Of a stretch of 17,566 nucleotides of DNA, positions 1 to 9,725 are shown one piece after another. Made by a program: the position numbers and the translations under genes. The stretch covers positions 1 to 17,566 of the forward strand of contig JAAAJB010000681.1 of the NCBI GenBank assembly GCA_016098155.1, written 5' to 3'. Under the pieces are notes generated by a model. It saw only the letters and a program-made list of their open reading frames with translations, was not told the origin of the DNA and searched no databases. How positions within the stretch are numbered: the first letter of the stretch is position 1; every line of letters starts with the position of its first letter. This DNA is from Actinomortierella ambigua (taxonomy: Eukaryota > Mortierellomycota > Mortierellomycetes > Mortierellales > Mortierellaceae).

Positions 1-49
<49 letters not shown>
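1..49 (+). repeat. (CAA)16 trinucleotide microsatellite, coding for poly-Gln
   Basis: Sixteen uninterrupted CAA codons run from position 2 to 49, in frame with the acyltransferase, followed by GAA CAA GAG CAG. The tract may continue left of the window. The paralogue has only two adjacent Gln at the matching place (about residues 341-344), so the tract expanded in this copy. Confidence 0.95.
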
Positions 50-469
50 GAACAAGAGCAGACACTAGGCGAGATAGCCTGGCAACTACGCTCCCGCCTC
101 TTGGACGGCGACGACCTGGTTGATTCCGCAAAGACGCTCGTCACGCTCCTCGCCTCGCCTGCCAAGCCGACCTGGCCGTTCCCGAAGCAAGATATTTCGA
201 TGGTGGTGAACATGCGGATCAACACGTCGGATGTGGCGATGAGCTCGTGGGTCAAACTTCGGTGCTACCATTGGGATTTCCATCTAGGGCTGGGGTTGCC
301 CGTAGCGGTCCGGCGACCCAATTGGACGCCGGAGATTGAAGGCCTGCTGTTCTTGTTGCCAAGGACGGTCGAGGGTGATATTGCGGTGGGCGTGTGTTTG
401 AGGGAGGAGGATCTCGAGCGGCTCAAGGCGGATCCTGTGTTTACACGGTATGGACGGTTTATCGGATAG
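2..469 (+). CDS. BAHD/trichothecene-acetyltransferase-like acyltransferase, C-terminal part (5' end outside window)
   Basis: Frame 2 is open from the window edge to a TAG stop at 467-469, followed directly by a second in-frame TAG, and gives about 155 residues. The last 90 residues align almost without gaps to the intact acyltransferase at 9920-11347: both share the G-L-G...PVAVRRP...WTP block and the ending DPVF-x-x-YG-x-(F/Y)-IG. The family (PF02458-like) transfers an acyl group from acyl-CoA to a hydroxyl or amine. The catalytic HxxxD half lies upstream of the window and cannot be checked. The usual DFGWG structural motif is replaced here by DFHLGLG. The visible part opens with about 16 Gln codons, then EQEQ, where the paralogue has only MQAQQLVDQD. 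The gene is convergent with GAA1. The substrate is unknown. Family assignment is firm; function is not. Confidence 0.85.
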
Positions 470-671
470 TAGACAAAAAATCGTACAATACATTTTATAC
501 ATTTATATATTTGTAGAGTAAAAACAAACGTCCTCGTCTCCCCCCCCCCACCCTCCTCACTTCTATAAATGTGTTCTTTAGTGAATGAGCGATAAACAGG
601 GTCTAAGCCGGAAAAGGAAGAAGAAGAAGAAGAAGAAAAAGAAGAAACCGAATTCCGTTCTTCCTCCATTT
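470..671. other. Convergent 3' intergenic region with simple repeats
   Basis: This is a 202-bp gap between the acyltransferase stop and the GAA1 stop (opposite strand). It is AT-rich just after the acyltransferase, then has a run of ten C at 540-549 and an impure (GAA)n tract at about 616-646. The GAA tract would lie in the GAA1 3' UTR, where it reads as TTC repeats. I see no gene here. Confidence 0.7.
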
Positions 672-3600
672 TCAAGAGACTGGCAAGAGGATCATGACAA
701 TCGACGCCAGGTTCAGCGGCCAGTAGACGAAGCAGATCGTCGGCAACAACCAAGTGCCCATGACTTCATAGCCTTGGAGGATCCAATGCAGGATCGCGCT
801 CACATCCATCTCAAGCAAATACGACGCCCACAGGACCAGGCCCGGAGGCGACATGGCCATCAAAGTTCCCAGCTGCAGGATCCGCAACACGTGGTTATGG
901 GTCGGCTGGAACATCAGGTACGGCACCGCAATCAACACCCCGATGCTGACCGCCAACGAAAAGTTGAGTGCCGACAGTGTCGTGACCTCCAGTGCGGCCA
1001 TCGCCAGAATGAACGTCTTGAGCAGCACCCAGTCTGGGGCCGGTGCTGGCGGGGGAGGGAGAGTAGAGGAAGAGGATGATGACGATGATGACGACGAGGA
1101 TAACGATGATGCTGCTGCCTCCTTCGCCTTCTTCTCCTTGCCCTTGTCCTTGCCCTCGCGTTGCTTCAGCAACAGTTGCTGACGAATCATGGCGGACGAA
1201 ACGCCGGCAAAGACCATCACCGTGCAGACACCCACGGACGCGACCAGCTTCACCAACAGCGTCTCTCCAGCAAACCCAAACGTCGATGTGAACAGCTGGA
1301 ATGAGGCCAATCCGGCCACCAGCGACAGTCCAATCACACTGACCGCTACTCGCATCGGTCGGGGACGCCGCGAGAATGGAAGGCTGGCAAAGGCGGTAGC
1401 AGAAGAACCACTGTTGTTCGTGTTGTTGTTATTGTTGTTGCTAGCAGCAACAGCAGCAGCAGCCTCTCCGCCACCGCTTCCTGCTGCTTCCTTGGATTCG
1501 CGCTCCGCCAGCTGCTCCACCGCCTTCATGTCCGTGGCCAGGTCCCCTGAAACCCCCCACATCGAGAGGGCCTTGAGGATAAAGCTGACGCCGAGGATGA
1601 TGACGGGCGGCATGTACAGACCGATGGACGTGTAACGCGTAATGTCACTCAAGAGGTAGAAGAAGAACGATTGGTGCAGGTGCTCTAGGATGTTGTTCAA
1701 GCTGCGATGTACTTGTTCCACCAGGCTAGGTTTTACAAAAAAAAATGGACATGAGAGAGAGAGAGAGACACAGTTAGTTTTGCTGATGAATAAAAGGAAT
1801 CTGTTCGATACGGAAAAGAAGCTGAAAATACTAGCTCCTTCGATTGTGAGGGAGGAACGTACGGTCCAATCTGATGCACACTGAAGCGGTAATATGATCC
1901 TTCTGCTTGGTTCACGCCGTAAAGTGTAATGGCGTCAATCATATACCTATTTTTGTCATTGTTGTGTGCATGTGTTAAGACTAGATTAGTTAGGAACAAA
2001 AACAACTCTGTTCTTTTCTTGTTTTCCTAGTTTGCTGTTGTGCACCCTCTCCTCTCCTCTAGAGCTCCCTTACTTGTGGAAAAAGCCATGGTTGGCACTT
2101 GGATGACATGATGCCTGGTACTTCATCATGTAGAGCATGTTGTGGAGCGCATTCAGGTACTTGCGGGTCAGATTGTCCGTTGCGGGGATAATTTTGTCGT
2201 GAAGAACAACGGTCCAGCCTCGATGTACGCCAATCTCGTTCACCGTGTTGATAAGATCAAGATTGGGAAGCCCTCCATTCACGCCCTCTGTTGGACAAAT
2301 CGGCGGAGGTAAAAAAGACAATGTTCGTTGTGAGAATGGGAGTAGTAAGCGAGAGGAAAGTCGTCGAGCTTATTTTTTGTAGTTACCGAAAAAGATGCCG
2401 ATAGCATTGTAGTCGCCAGTGCCGGCAAAGTCAAGGTTAAGTGCTGCCTGGATAGCACCACTCCGCACGTGAAGGCTCTCCTCGTGGTTGTCTATTGCAT
2501 TGAAGAAGAAGAAAAAAAGGCGAGGAGGGGGGGGGGCAGGTTGCTTGTCAGTCTCACTGTTCATATTGACCAACAAATGTGACAACAAATCAGCCATGTT
2601 GACACCTCCTAGCAGCGATTGGTACCTTGCGCGGTGCGTTCAATTCCGTGATAGGCTCTCAGCCAGGCTTGTATGCCCTCTGAATCGCCATCGGTGATGA
2701 CAAAGATGGTGTCCCTGGCGTAGTGCGAGTGTCCTATGGGGGGCAATGGTCCAGAAAGTAATAAGTTTCTCAAATCGGAAGGAGAGGTGGGGGGGGGTAT
2801 AAATCATCCAGTCCACATGGGCAGTATTGGCGTTTCCTGCTTACTCCTAAAGTTCTTGGCGAGTGACAGGATCAGCGCGATGCCATTGGTATTGACTAAT
2901 CGATAGTAACGAGTGTTGAAGAAATAAAAGAGTGTGAGTGAATGCCCGACGGTTGCAATGAAGCGTTTGACAAAATGACACTGAGAGGATCGAGCAGCCT
3001 TGGCGCCGTGAACGTTACGTTGGTTATCCTTGGAGATCCATGGCGCGCTCAAAACAAGCGCTTCTGTGCCATCGGCGCGTGGGGCGTTGAAAACCGCATA
3101 GGTATTGACTCCTGACTATCCAAAGAAAAGAAAAATCAAGAGATAACCCCGATTGAGCGATTCACTTTCTCTGAAATAACATAATATCAGATCGACAGGT
3201 ACACAAAACCCCCCGTGTTCGCCTGCAGGGTACCTTGGTGTCCACACTGGTAGTAAGAGTGTAATTTTGGGTCGCTGCCTTGAGTCCAATATTGCTCAGC
3301 TCAGCCCTGACTGCATCTGCACGCCTATACATTATGGGTTCGAGGGTGTTGGTGTCAAGACGGTGCCTTATCTCCGACAGTTGGATAGTCTACGCTCATG
3401 ATCCCACTTACTCGAACGATGGTAGATCGGCAATCTTCTCCACAAACGACCTATAGTTCTCTGCCTCCATAACATCCCTGGGATTGTAACGTGCGTTGGC
3501 CTATCGATTCGAGAGTAACACATGGTGGGGTAAGGAGGATGATCTGTAAAGTCGTGGTACACGAGCGCTGATTCAGTATGGACCCAGGCGACACGTACAC

Positions 3601-3891
3601 CTCCTGGCAGCAGCGCATTCTCTGAGATGTATGTCCTTTTGCTGTAATCTTGATGTGGCAAGGCGAGGAGCCATAAAAAGGATATGGCGACAAGTAGAAA
3701 ACTATGCGGAACCAGGATAAAAGGAAGTTGTAAGTATGAGGACTCTCCCTTCCTGTGTTGTTCCTGAAACCGTGTGGGGTGTGTGGATGGGTGCTGCAGG
3801 TCTAATACCTCAAGCGAGGCATTACTGTGAGGACAAAGCGTCCAAACAGCAACCTCCTCCGATGAGGTGACATGCGCTTCAGAAGGCCCAT
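672..3891 (-). CDS. GAA1: GPI transamidase subunit GAA1, 11 exons, 692 aa
   Basis: GAA1 is an ER-membrane subunit of the GPI transamidase, the complex (with Gpi8/PIG-K, Gpi16/PIG-T, Gpi17/PIG-S and Gab1/PIG-U) that swaps a C-terminal signal peptide for a GPI anchor. Proposed minus-strand exons: 3891-3809, 3701-3599, 3500-3412, 3324-3234, 3115-3019, 2895-2845, 2733-2626, 2491-2387, 2287-2074, 1946-1863 and 1725-672. All ten introns are GT...AG (87-137 nt), the phases join, and the total of 2079 nt is divisible by three. The start MGLLKRM fits the family. A membrane segment follows at about residues 20-46, then the hallmark TYISENALLPG, a lumenal M28-peptidase-like region with EGVNGGLPNLDL, then RLHQSFFFYLL-type sequence (here HLHQSFFFYLL, about residue 358) and several C-terminal membrane segments. 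At 692 aa it is longer than the roughly 615-620 aa of yeast and human proteins. The extra length includes an Asn-rich (about residue 437) and a Ser-rich (about 550-570) insert between membrane segments. It shares a promoter region with the ArfGAP. Confidence 0.93.
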
Positions 3892-4250
3892 CTTGTCCTG
3901 TCGAGAGTATGTTGCTTGGAATGAAAGTAATGGTGCTGAAGATGGACGTCGCGAAGAGTTCGCCTCGCATCAATGTGACGTCACGTGGAACTGCGATGAC
4001 TTCGAAGTTAAAGAGATGCATGCAAAGGTCATCTAGCTCTACTCCTCACATCCCCAACTTTCCTCCCCTCTCTCTCCCCACTCTTCTCCTGTGCTCTTGA
4101 GCCGAGAGCCTCTCTCTTCACAGGTGTAACTGACTCATAGACTCTCCATCTCCGTGTCCCACCTCAACTCTCGCCAACACCCGCCTCCCTCCCTCCCTCC
4201 TCGTACCAATTCACCACCACATTGCATTCTTCTGACACCACTCACCAGTC
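3892..4250. promoter_or_regulatory. Divergent promoter region between GAA1 and the ArfGAP gene
   Basis: There are 359 bp between the GAA1 start codon (minus) and the ArfGAP start codon (plus). The GAA1 side carries an overlapping CRE/E-box. The ArfGAP side is strongly pyrimidine-rich on the plus strand from about 4040 to 4215 (CTCTCTCC, CCTCCCTCCCTCC), as is common upstream of fungal starts. I see no clear TATA box. The sharing is inferred from geometry; start sites were not mapped. Confidence 0.65.
3976..3987. promoter_or_regulatory. Overlapping CRE (TGACGTCA) and E-box (CACGTG)
   Basis: TGACGTCACGTG is present exactly. The CRE palindrome is at 3976-3983 and the E-box at 3982-3987, sharing two bases. 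It lies about 85 bp upstream of the GAA1 ATG and about 265 bp upstream of the ArfGAP ATG. Such ACGT cores are bound by bZIP factors (ATF/CREB, and XBP1/Hac1-type unfolded-protein-response factors) and CACGTG by bHLH factors. Binding here is inferred. Confidence 0.45.
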
Positions 4251-7200
4251 ATGGAGGCCCTGGAACTGAAGGCATGCAAGGAAGACACCCCCCGTTTTCG
4301 CAAGCAGGTCAACGACCATGAGGATGCAGTACTGGCTCTCGAAACCACCGCGAGGTCGTTGCTCAAGCTGACCAAGGCTAGCGTTGAGCTCAGTGCAGGT
4401 ACACATCGTTTTTCCCCGCTCCACTTTTCTGGCTCAAACCAAGTGAAAAAAAAGGGACGGCGCCTCCGTTTTTCTGTTCAGTTCAGTTCAAGGGGAAATA
4501 GGCTAACCGCACCAGCTTTCTGGGGCGACTATTATTTCTCTTTCTCTCTCTTTTGCCTTGTCCATGCTTTTTCTTCGACATGGTATTCAGAATACAGCGC
4601 CAAGCAGATGCAGATTGCGGAGGAGATGAGCACGATTGCGCGCTCGAATCGCGGTCAGGACCAGATTGTGGGTAAGTGCAACAACCTAGAACGTTTTGAC
4701 TACTTACTCTTGCAGCAACCCTATTGGCTCCAGCTGATCCCATCCCAAGGGGAGGGGGCGCCACCATGTGCTATTTCACCCCCCGCTTCTCAACGTCCTG
4801 AGATCACTGATCAAAGCCAGAAACCACAACTAACGAATCTTTGATCTGCTTTCTCTTCTCTACTCTTTGATGATCCGCTTCGAAAACAAAAGCTCAGTCA
4901 CTTGAGAGCTTTGCAAAGGCACTTCAAGAAGTCGAGAGGAATCGGTCAATGATGGTACGGTCTCACAAGCGTCGCACCAACCTTCATTCCTCCTTTTGAA
5001 CAGTCAGTATTGACTCCCAACTAACATGTGCAAATTGATGCCCTGTTTTTTATTTTTTTTTCTAGAACACTCAAATAACACAAATGTTTATCGAGCCATT
5101 GGAGGCCTTTGTCAAGGACGAAGTCGTTCCGGTCAAGGTAACGAACTCTTGATCACTCTCGTTTTCTTACTTCAGCTGAATTCACAGACGTCCTTTTTGT
5201 TTTCCTCACGATTTTACTGTTTGCTAATTCGAGTTTGCTCGTCTTTTTTTCGACAACTAATACCCCCCGCTCTAAACTTTTGGAACAAACAGGAATTGCG
5301 CAAACCCTTCCTAGTGTTGAGTGACGAAGTTGACACAGCCTTGCACCGATACATGAGCAAGAGACCTCGCGACCAGTCCATCCCCGAGGTAAAAAGACCT
5401 CGTGTATGCTAACAGTGATCATTTTACCCATTCTCTTGAACAGATCTAAAGTATGTTTCGACTCACTCGTTTTGTCGTTCTCGTCGTCACACTTGTAGGC
5501 ATCCAAGGACGTGGCTGATTCTCGGAAGAAGTTCCACCATGAATATGTCGACTACTGTCTGCGACTGAACGAATTGCAAGCAAAGGAGAAGTTTGAGTTT
5601 ATGGAATATGTACGTTGGATCATGGTCATCGTGGGATCAATTGCATGAGTATGTAAGAGATTATTAGTGGGCGGTGCCCTAACCAATCCTTCCTCAAATA
5701 CTAACATCGATACAAATGTCTACAGCTTGTCACATTAATGTACACACTCAGTTCATTCCACCACCGAGGACATGAGGTTCTCAAGGCCGTCGAACCATCG
5801 ATGGAGATTATCACCAAGAACCTTCAGGAGGTACCATTTTCAACTGCTCGCTTTACTTGGAGATGTAGCTTTTCGTTATTTTTTCTCCCGCCATGATCTG
5901 CATCTCACTCTTGCCTTTCTTCTCTCCCTTTTATTGGCTCTTTTTTTTTCTTAGACTCGATTGCGGTTCAATGAAGACAGGCCAATAGTGAAGGCTCTTC
6001 GTGACGAGACGTTAATCGTAAGAGAGCATGGATGTTTGCTGGTTGACAGAATGGCGCAAATCGACATCCGACCCCTCCTCTAACCAAAAGTTGTGGGTAT
6101 TTCATATCGCGACACCAATATTTTTTTTTCCCTCGCTGGAATTTTAGATTGGCAACGAGAACTATTATCCTATTCGACCCTTTGGCAACACGGTCGCGAT
6201 CGATACAGAGCCCTCCTTATCGGCGGCCAAGACCGGATACCTGTACAAGAAGGGTAGTCAGCGGATCATGCCCACCTGGAGCCGACGGTATTTTGAGATT
6301 GACGGCGAGTTGCTAACTTATTCCACCCGCGGCAAGAAGAACTCAAAGTCGGACGACGACCCAGCACTGAGCATCAATCTGCGTGTGTGCACGGTCAAGA
6401 TTATTGAGAATGGCGATCGCCCCTATCTGTTTGAGGTGATCTCGCCGATGAAGGTCCATGTCTTGCAAGCGGAAAACGCCGAGGAGATGAAGGAATGGGT
6501 CAATTCTCTGCAGAACGCCATCACGGCCGCACACAACTCGGACCGGGCACCCGAGACACGCGGATTTGGTGGTAGCGCCGTAACCAAGGACCGCCACGAA
6601 CCCTCGTTCTCCCAGCACGGAGGCTCACCCAATCTGAATGGCAACACCGACTATGATAAGCAGCTGTTGTTACAGGTGCGCAGGATCGCCGGCAACGAAA
6701 AGTGTGCCGATTGTCGGTCGCTCAGCCCCATGTGGGCCAGTGTCAACCTGGGTACAGTCCTTTGTATCGAGTGTTCAGGCATCCACCGTAGTTTGGGAGT
6801 CCACGTCAGCAAGGTCCGATCGCTCAACCTGGACAAGTGGGAAACCGAGGCTGTCGGGGTAAGTGTGCTTCCAATTGTTGCCCTCACCTTTTTTTTTACA
6901 CTATGCTTTTTCATCTTGTCTAAAATACTTATCGAAAATTTCTTCCACCCCTCCCCCGACTCTGCTTTTTATCCCCCTTGTAGGTCATGCTGGCACTTGG
7001 CAACGAAAAAACAAATAGTGTCTTTGAGGCCAAGATCCTTAGCGGAAGCGAAGAGCGATGGATCACGGTCAATTCCGACCGACCCGAGAAGGAGCGATTC
7101 ATTGTGGCCAAGTACATTAAGAAGGAGTTTATCGAGGGGGGAGAGGCACAAAAAGAATTTTTGACGCGCTCGGTCCATGAAGTGTTTTGGACGGCCATGG

Positions 7201-8178
7201 ACTGTTCTGATTTCCCCGAGGCGCTGCGATGCCTGGCCCTGGGGGCCAATGTCGACTACAAGAACCCGGACCACAATTCGACGACGGCGTTGCATCGCGC
7301 GATTGCGCGCAAGGACGATATCGCCGTCGAGTTTTTGTTCCAGTGGTACAGCGATATCAACGCCGCGGACGGCTCCGGCTGGTCGCCGTTGCACCATGCC
7401 ATTGCAAAGGATAATTCAAAGGCACTGAGCCAGCTTGTCCGCCGCAATGCCAAGTATGACGTGCTGAACAAGGATGGACAGGTGAGTTTTTTTTTTTGGT
7501 TTGTTTTTTTTTTCGATGATTTTCTCATCTTTATTCACTCGTATCACAATATGAACGTACTGAATGAGCACTCTCCGATATTTATTTTTTTCTCCCTCAA
7601 TTTAGACACCTCTGGAGATGGCCAAGGCCCTGGATAGAAGCGAGGCGCTGATTGTCCTGCAGATCTACCAGTTTGAACAGCAGCAGAATGAGCTGTCGCG
7701 CCCTTCGAGTGCTCAGTCGGTGCACATCGGAGGCACTCCAATCTCGCATGTTCCTTCTCCATCCCCTTCGTTGCCAGTGTCCCTGTCATCACCCTCGTCG
7801 TTTATTGAGCCTCCAGCTGGTCTGGAGATCATCGGCCAATCGTCATCCTCTACGGCGACAGCAGCGGCGGCAGCGGCGGCTACAGGAGCACCAACAGGGA
7901 CGGGCATGGTGATACCCGACGATGATACCACAAGCCGACCCAAGTTGTCGTCACGATACAGCACTGGCACGATGGCCAACTCTGGAGCAGCAGGCACGAC
8001 GACGGCCTCATCAACGACGCCAGCACGATTCTCGGTTGCGGATGCTCGTTCGCTGGCCGCCATCGGATCTAGCACCGAGGCGTGGGCCGAAGAGGCTGAG
8101 GCGGCGGTCAAAGACAAGGTGGAGGAGACCCTCGCCTCCGGGATGGCCACCAGCACACCAGAGGATACGGCAGAATAA
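4251..8178 (+). CDS. ACAP-type Arf GTPase-activating protein (BAR-PH-ArfGAP-ankyrin), 11 exons, 839 aa
   Basis: ACAP-type proteins stimulate GTP hydrolysis by Arf GTPases on curved Golgi or endosomal membranes. Proposed exons: 4251-4398, 4591-4671, 4893-4954, 5066-5137, 5293-5388, 5499-5609, 5726-5830, 5955-6017, 6148-6858, 6984-7481 and 7606-8178. All introns are GT...AG, phases join, and the total is 2520 nt. The BAR domain covers about residues 1-245 (exons 1-8). The PH domain covers about 274-375, from TGYLYKKG to the conserved Trp in EWVNSLQ. The ArfGAP domain covers about 418-535, with an intact C-x2-C-x16-C-x2-C zinc finger (CADC...CIEC) and the arginine finger in IHRSLGVH. Ankyrin repeats cover about 555-670 (TALHRAI, SPLHHAI, TPLEMAK). 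The C-terminal 160 residues are low-complexity Ser/Ala/Thr. BAR-domain introns are dense while PH and ArfGAP sit in one large exon. AATAAA follows the stop by 28 nt. Intron 5 contains a possible extra exon. Confidence 0.93.
5444..5450 (+). other. Candidate 7-nt poison microexon inside ArfGAP intron 5
   Basis: Intron 5 (5389-5498) contains TGCTAACAG (branch-like) at 5407-5415, then TTGAACAG ending at 5443, then ATCTAAA, then a strong donor GTATGT at 5451. It can therefore be read as two introns of 55 and 48 nt around a 7-nt exon. Using the inner acceptor puts ATC TAA directly after the exon-5 Glu codon, which stops translation inside the BAR domain (about residue 154). Skipping it gives the full ArfGAP. 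This is seen in sequence only and needs transcript data. Confidence 0.4.
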
Positions 8179-8621
8179 GGGGGCTTTTTAGAAATCAAGA
8201 CGACAAATAAAAAGCGACAAAAGTGCACCTAGCAAAAATTACTAGTTTCTGGGTATGGTGCCAATTCACACGGCTAACAACATCAGCTCCTAGCTATGTT
8301 CAGTCAACCAGGCAGGCATCTCTGGGTCCCATTCTCTCTTCCTTCTTTTTACACAAGCTTTTCCCCGTGCTTGTCGATATGCATTAGATTACTTCTCACA
8401 TAACCCTCGGTCCTATTCCAAGGGCTACACGAGAAGTAGTCTTTGGCCCATAGGCAGGTAGGGGATAAATCCAAAGGAAAAGAAAAGACAACAAATGGGA
8501 CATATCGATCCCTCCTCCATCGATAGCTGCAAACAGTAGCAATCCTGAATGCTGATAACGTCCAATTGACAAACAAAAAAAAAGGTGTTACGTCCAAAAG
8601 CAACATAGCATACATTGGTAT
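8179..8621. other. Intergenic 3' region, no supported gene
   Basis: It follows the ArfGAP stop and reaches the stop of the weak minus-strand gene at 8622. A minus-strand open frame of 88 codons (8349-8615) and an overlapping one in another frame show no recognisable domain, so they are not called. The stretch is probably 3' UTR of one or both neighbours. Confidence 0.5.
8206..8211 (+). terminator. AATAAA poly(A) signal of the ArfGAP gene
   Basis: An exact AATAAA lies 28 nt after the ArfGAP TAA stop, in an A-rich context. Confidence 0.7.
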
Positions 8622-8952
8622 CTACACAGATCCTTGTGCTTGCCTTGGGGTCATCCCTCGTGCAGTGTAATGTACGGTGGGGGGAGAGGAGGGTGAGTAC
8701 CCTTCGAACTTGAACAACAGATAGATATACCGATGACCAGATGTCAGCTTCCTGCTTGATCTGTGGAAGGGAACCAGAAAAATAAAACAGAGGTTCAACG
8801 GCTCGAATACAGATGGGTTGTTGAGAGGAGGGTGTGGGAAAAGAGACAGCTCACTCGGTACTTTTCCAGCCTTTCCACACCCTGCGCCCGACCTTGCACT
8901 GCACTGCATCGAAGTCGTGGAAGGGAGAAGAGGGGGCGGGGCTGTCATGCAT
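8622..8952 (-). CDS. Hypothetical small protein, 2 exons, 78 aa (tentative)
   Basis: I do not recognise this protein. Proposed exons are 8952-8855 and 8760-8622. The intron (8761-8854, 94 nt) has a strong GTGAGC donor and a TTCCACAG acceptor after a pyrimidine-rich stretch, and the phases join. The product starts MHDSPAP, has a basic-aromatic patch VGRRVWKGWK, then YIYLLFKFEGY, and ends at TAG. No signal peptide or membrane helix is obvious. Support is the clean intron and frame continuity across it. There is no homology I can name, and a further upstream exon or a noncoding transcript is possible. It would be transcribed divergently from the candidate at 9291. Confidence 0.3.
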
Positions 8953-9290
8953 GTCGAGATTGTCAGCTAAAACCTAAAAACCCAAAGGGAGGAAGGGCGG
9001 GGTCGTGCTCAAAGATAAAAACAGGGCCTCTTCTTGGGTGGAGAAAGAGAGAATGGTGTGTTGTATGTGTGTCTCTTCGAGCGAAACGGGGGTGACCATA
9101 GCTGCAGCGCAGACCCAACCCTACCGCGCATGCAGAGTTATCGATGTTTGAGAAAACTGCACCGACCCAGATTTCCTCGGCAAGGAAGGCTGCAAAATGA
9201 TTCTTTTCAAATGCCGAGAGCAAAAAAAAAAAAAAAAAAACGAACTGTGCATTTTCCAATTCTTTGACGGAGAAAAACGACGCGGTGAAG
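8953..9290. promoter_or_regulatory. Candidate divergent intergenic region with poly(dA:dT) tract
   Basis: These 338 bp separate the two tentative small genes. They include 19 uninterrupted A at 9222-9240 (plus strand). Long poly(dA:dT) runs commonly keep fungal promoters free of nucleosomes. A GGGTTGGGT/TAGGGTT-like element is present on the minus strand near 9111-9125. No longer coding frame with recognisable content is visible. Confidence 0.35.
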
Positions 9291-9725
9291 ATGAGGCGTG
9301 GGCTCTGTGAGAGTACAGGACACCTACAACCTACTAATTTGTTCCGCCTTACCTTTGTTCCCTTGGTGAGCCTGCTCGATTTTTTTTCTCTCCACGCTTT
9401 TCCTTGAGAATCAGATGTTTTTTATCTTTCCATTGATTCATAGATGCGAGAGGATCGCAAGGCACAAGACAATGAATGGTGTCCCAAGGGAGAGGATGGC
9501 GCTGAGTTAGGTGGTGAGGAGTGTCAAGAGTATCGCATGACTATTGCCTTTTCGTTTGTTGACAATAGTCTCTGGTGTGGTGTGTCGTACAGTACTCAGC
9601 GCAAGTACATTGCTGAAGCTGCATCCAAGGGACTGTTCAAGATATTCGACTGTCAAGTAGCAGGGGAAAAGTCTGGCGCTCTTGGACACAAGTCAATCAA
9701 AGTTTGGATTTCTCCCAGTGCATAA
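9291..9725 (+). CDS. Hypothetical protein, 2 exons, 118 aa (tentative)
   Basis: I do not recognise this protein. Proposed exons are 9291-9365 and 9444-9725. The intron (9366-9443, 78 nt) has donor GTGAGC, a long T/C tract and acceptor ATTCATAG, and phase 0 on both sides keeps the frame open. The second exon alone is a 93-codon frame starting at ATG (9444). It is acidic at first, contains WCPKGEDG and SFVDNSLWCGVSYS, then a basic-helical stretch RKYIAEAASKGLFKIFD. Three Cys lie within about 45 residues (CPKG, ECQE, WCGV). No membrane segment is visible. It could be a diverged small gene, a retained exon of a decayed gene, or chance. It ends about 195 bp before the acyltransferase start. Confidence 0.3.

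Noticed and set aside
585..1182. Plus-strand frames opposite the last GAA1 exon
   Set aside because: Lys- and Asp-rich stretches are the antisense of the GAA tract and the GAA1 Ser run; no independent support.
3331..3350. GGTTCGAGG resembling a tRNA T-loop
   Set aside because: It lies inside GAA1 intron 3 and no acceptor, D or anticodon stems can be folded around it; no tRNA was found in the window.
3368..4021. Minus-strand frame of 217 codons as a single GAA1 first exon
   Set aside because: It contains the true exon 2 but reads through introns. Splicing to the upstream ATG at 3891 gives the family-typical MGLL start and keeps the frame.
7713..8228. Minus-strand frame of 171 codons opposite the ArfGAP C-terminus
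   Set aside because: Antisense of a low-complexity Ser/Ala/Thr tail; no independent evidence.
8349..8615. Minus-strand frame of 88 codons after the ArfGAP gene
   Set aside because: Two overlapping frames are both open, composition is not protein-like, and no splice pattern or family match supports it.
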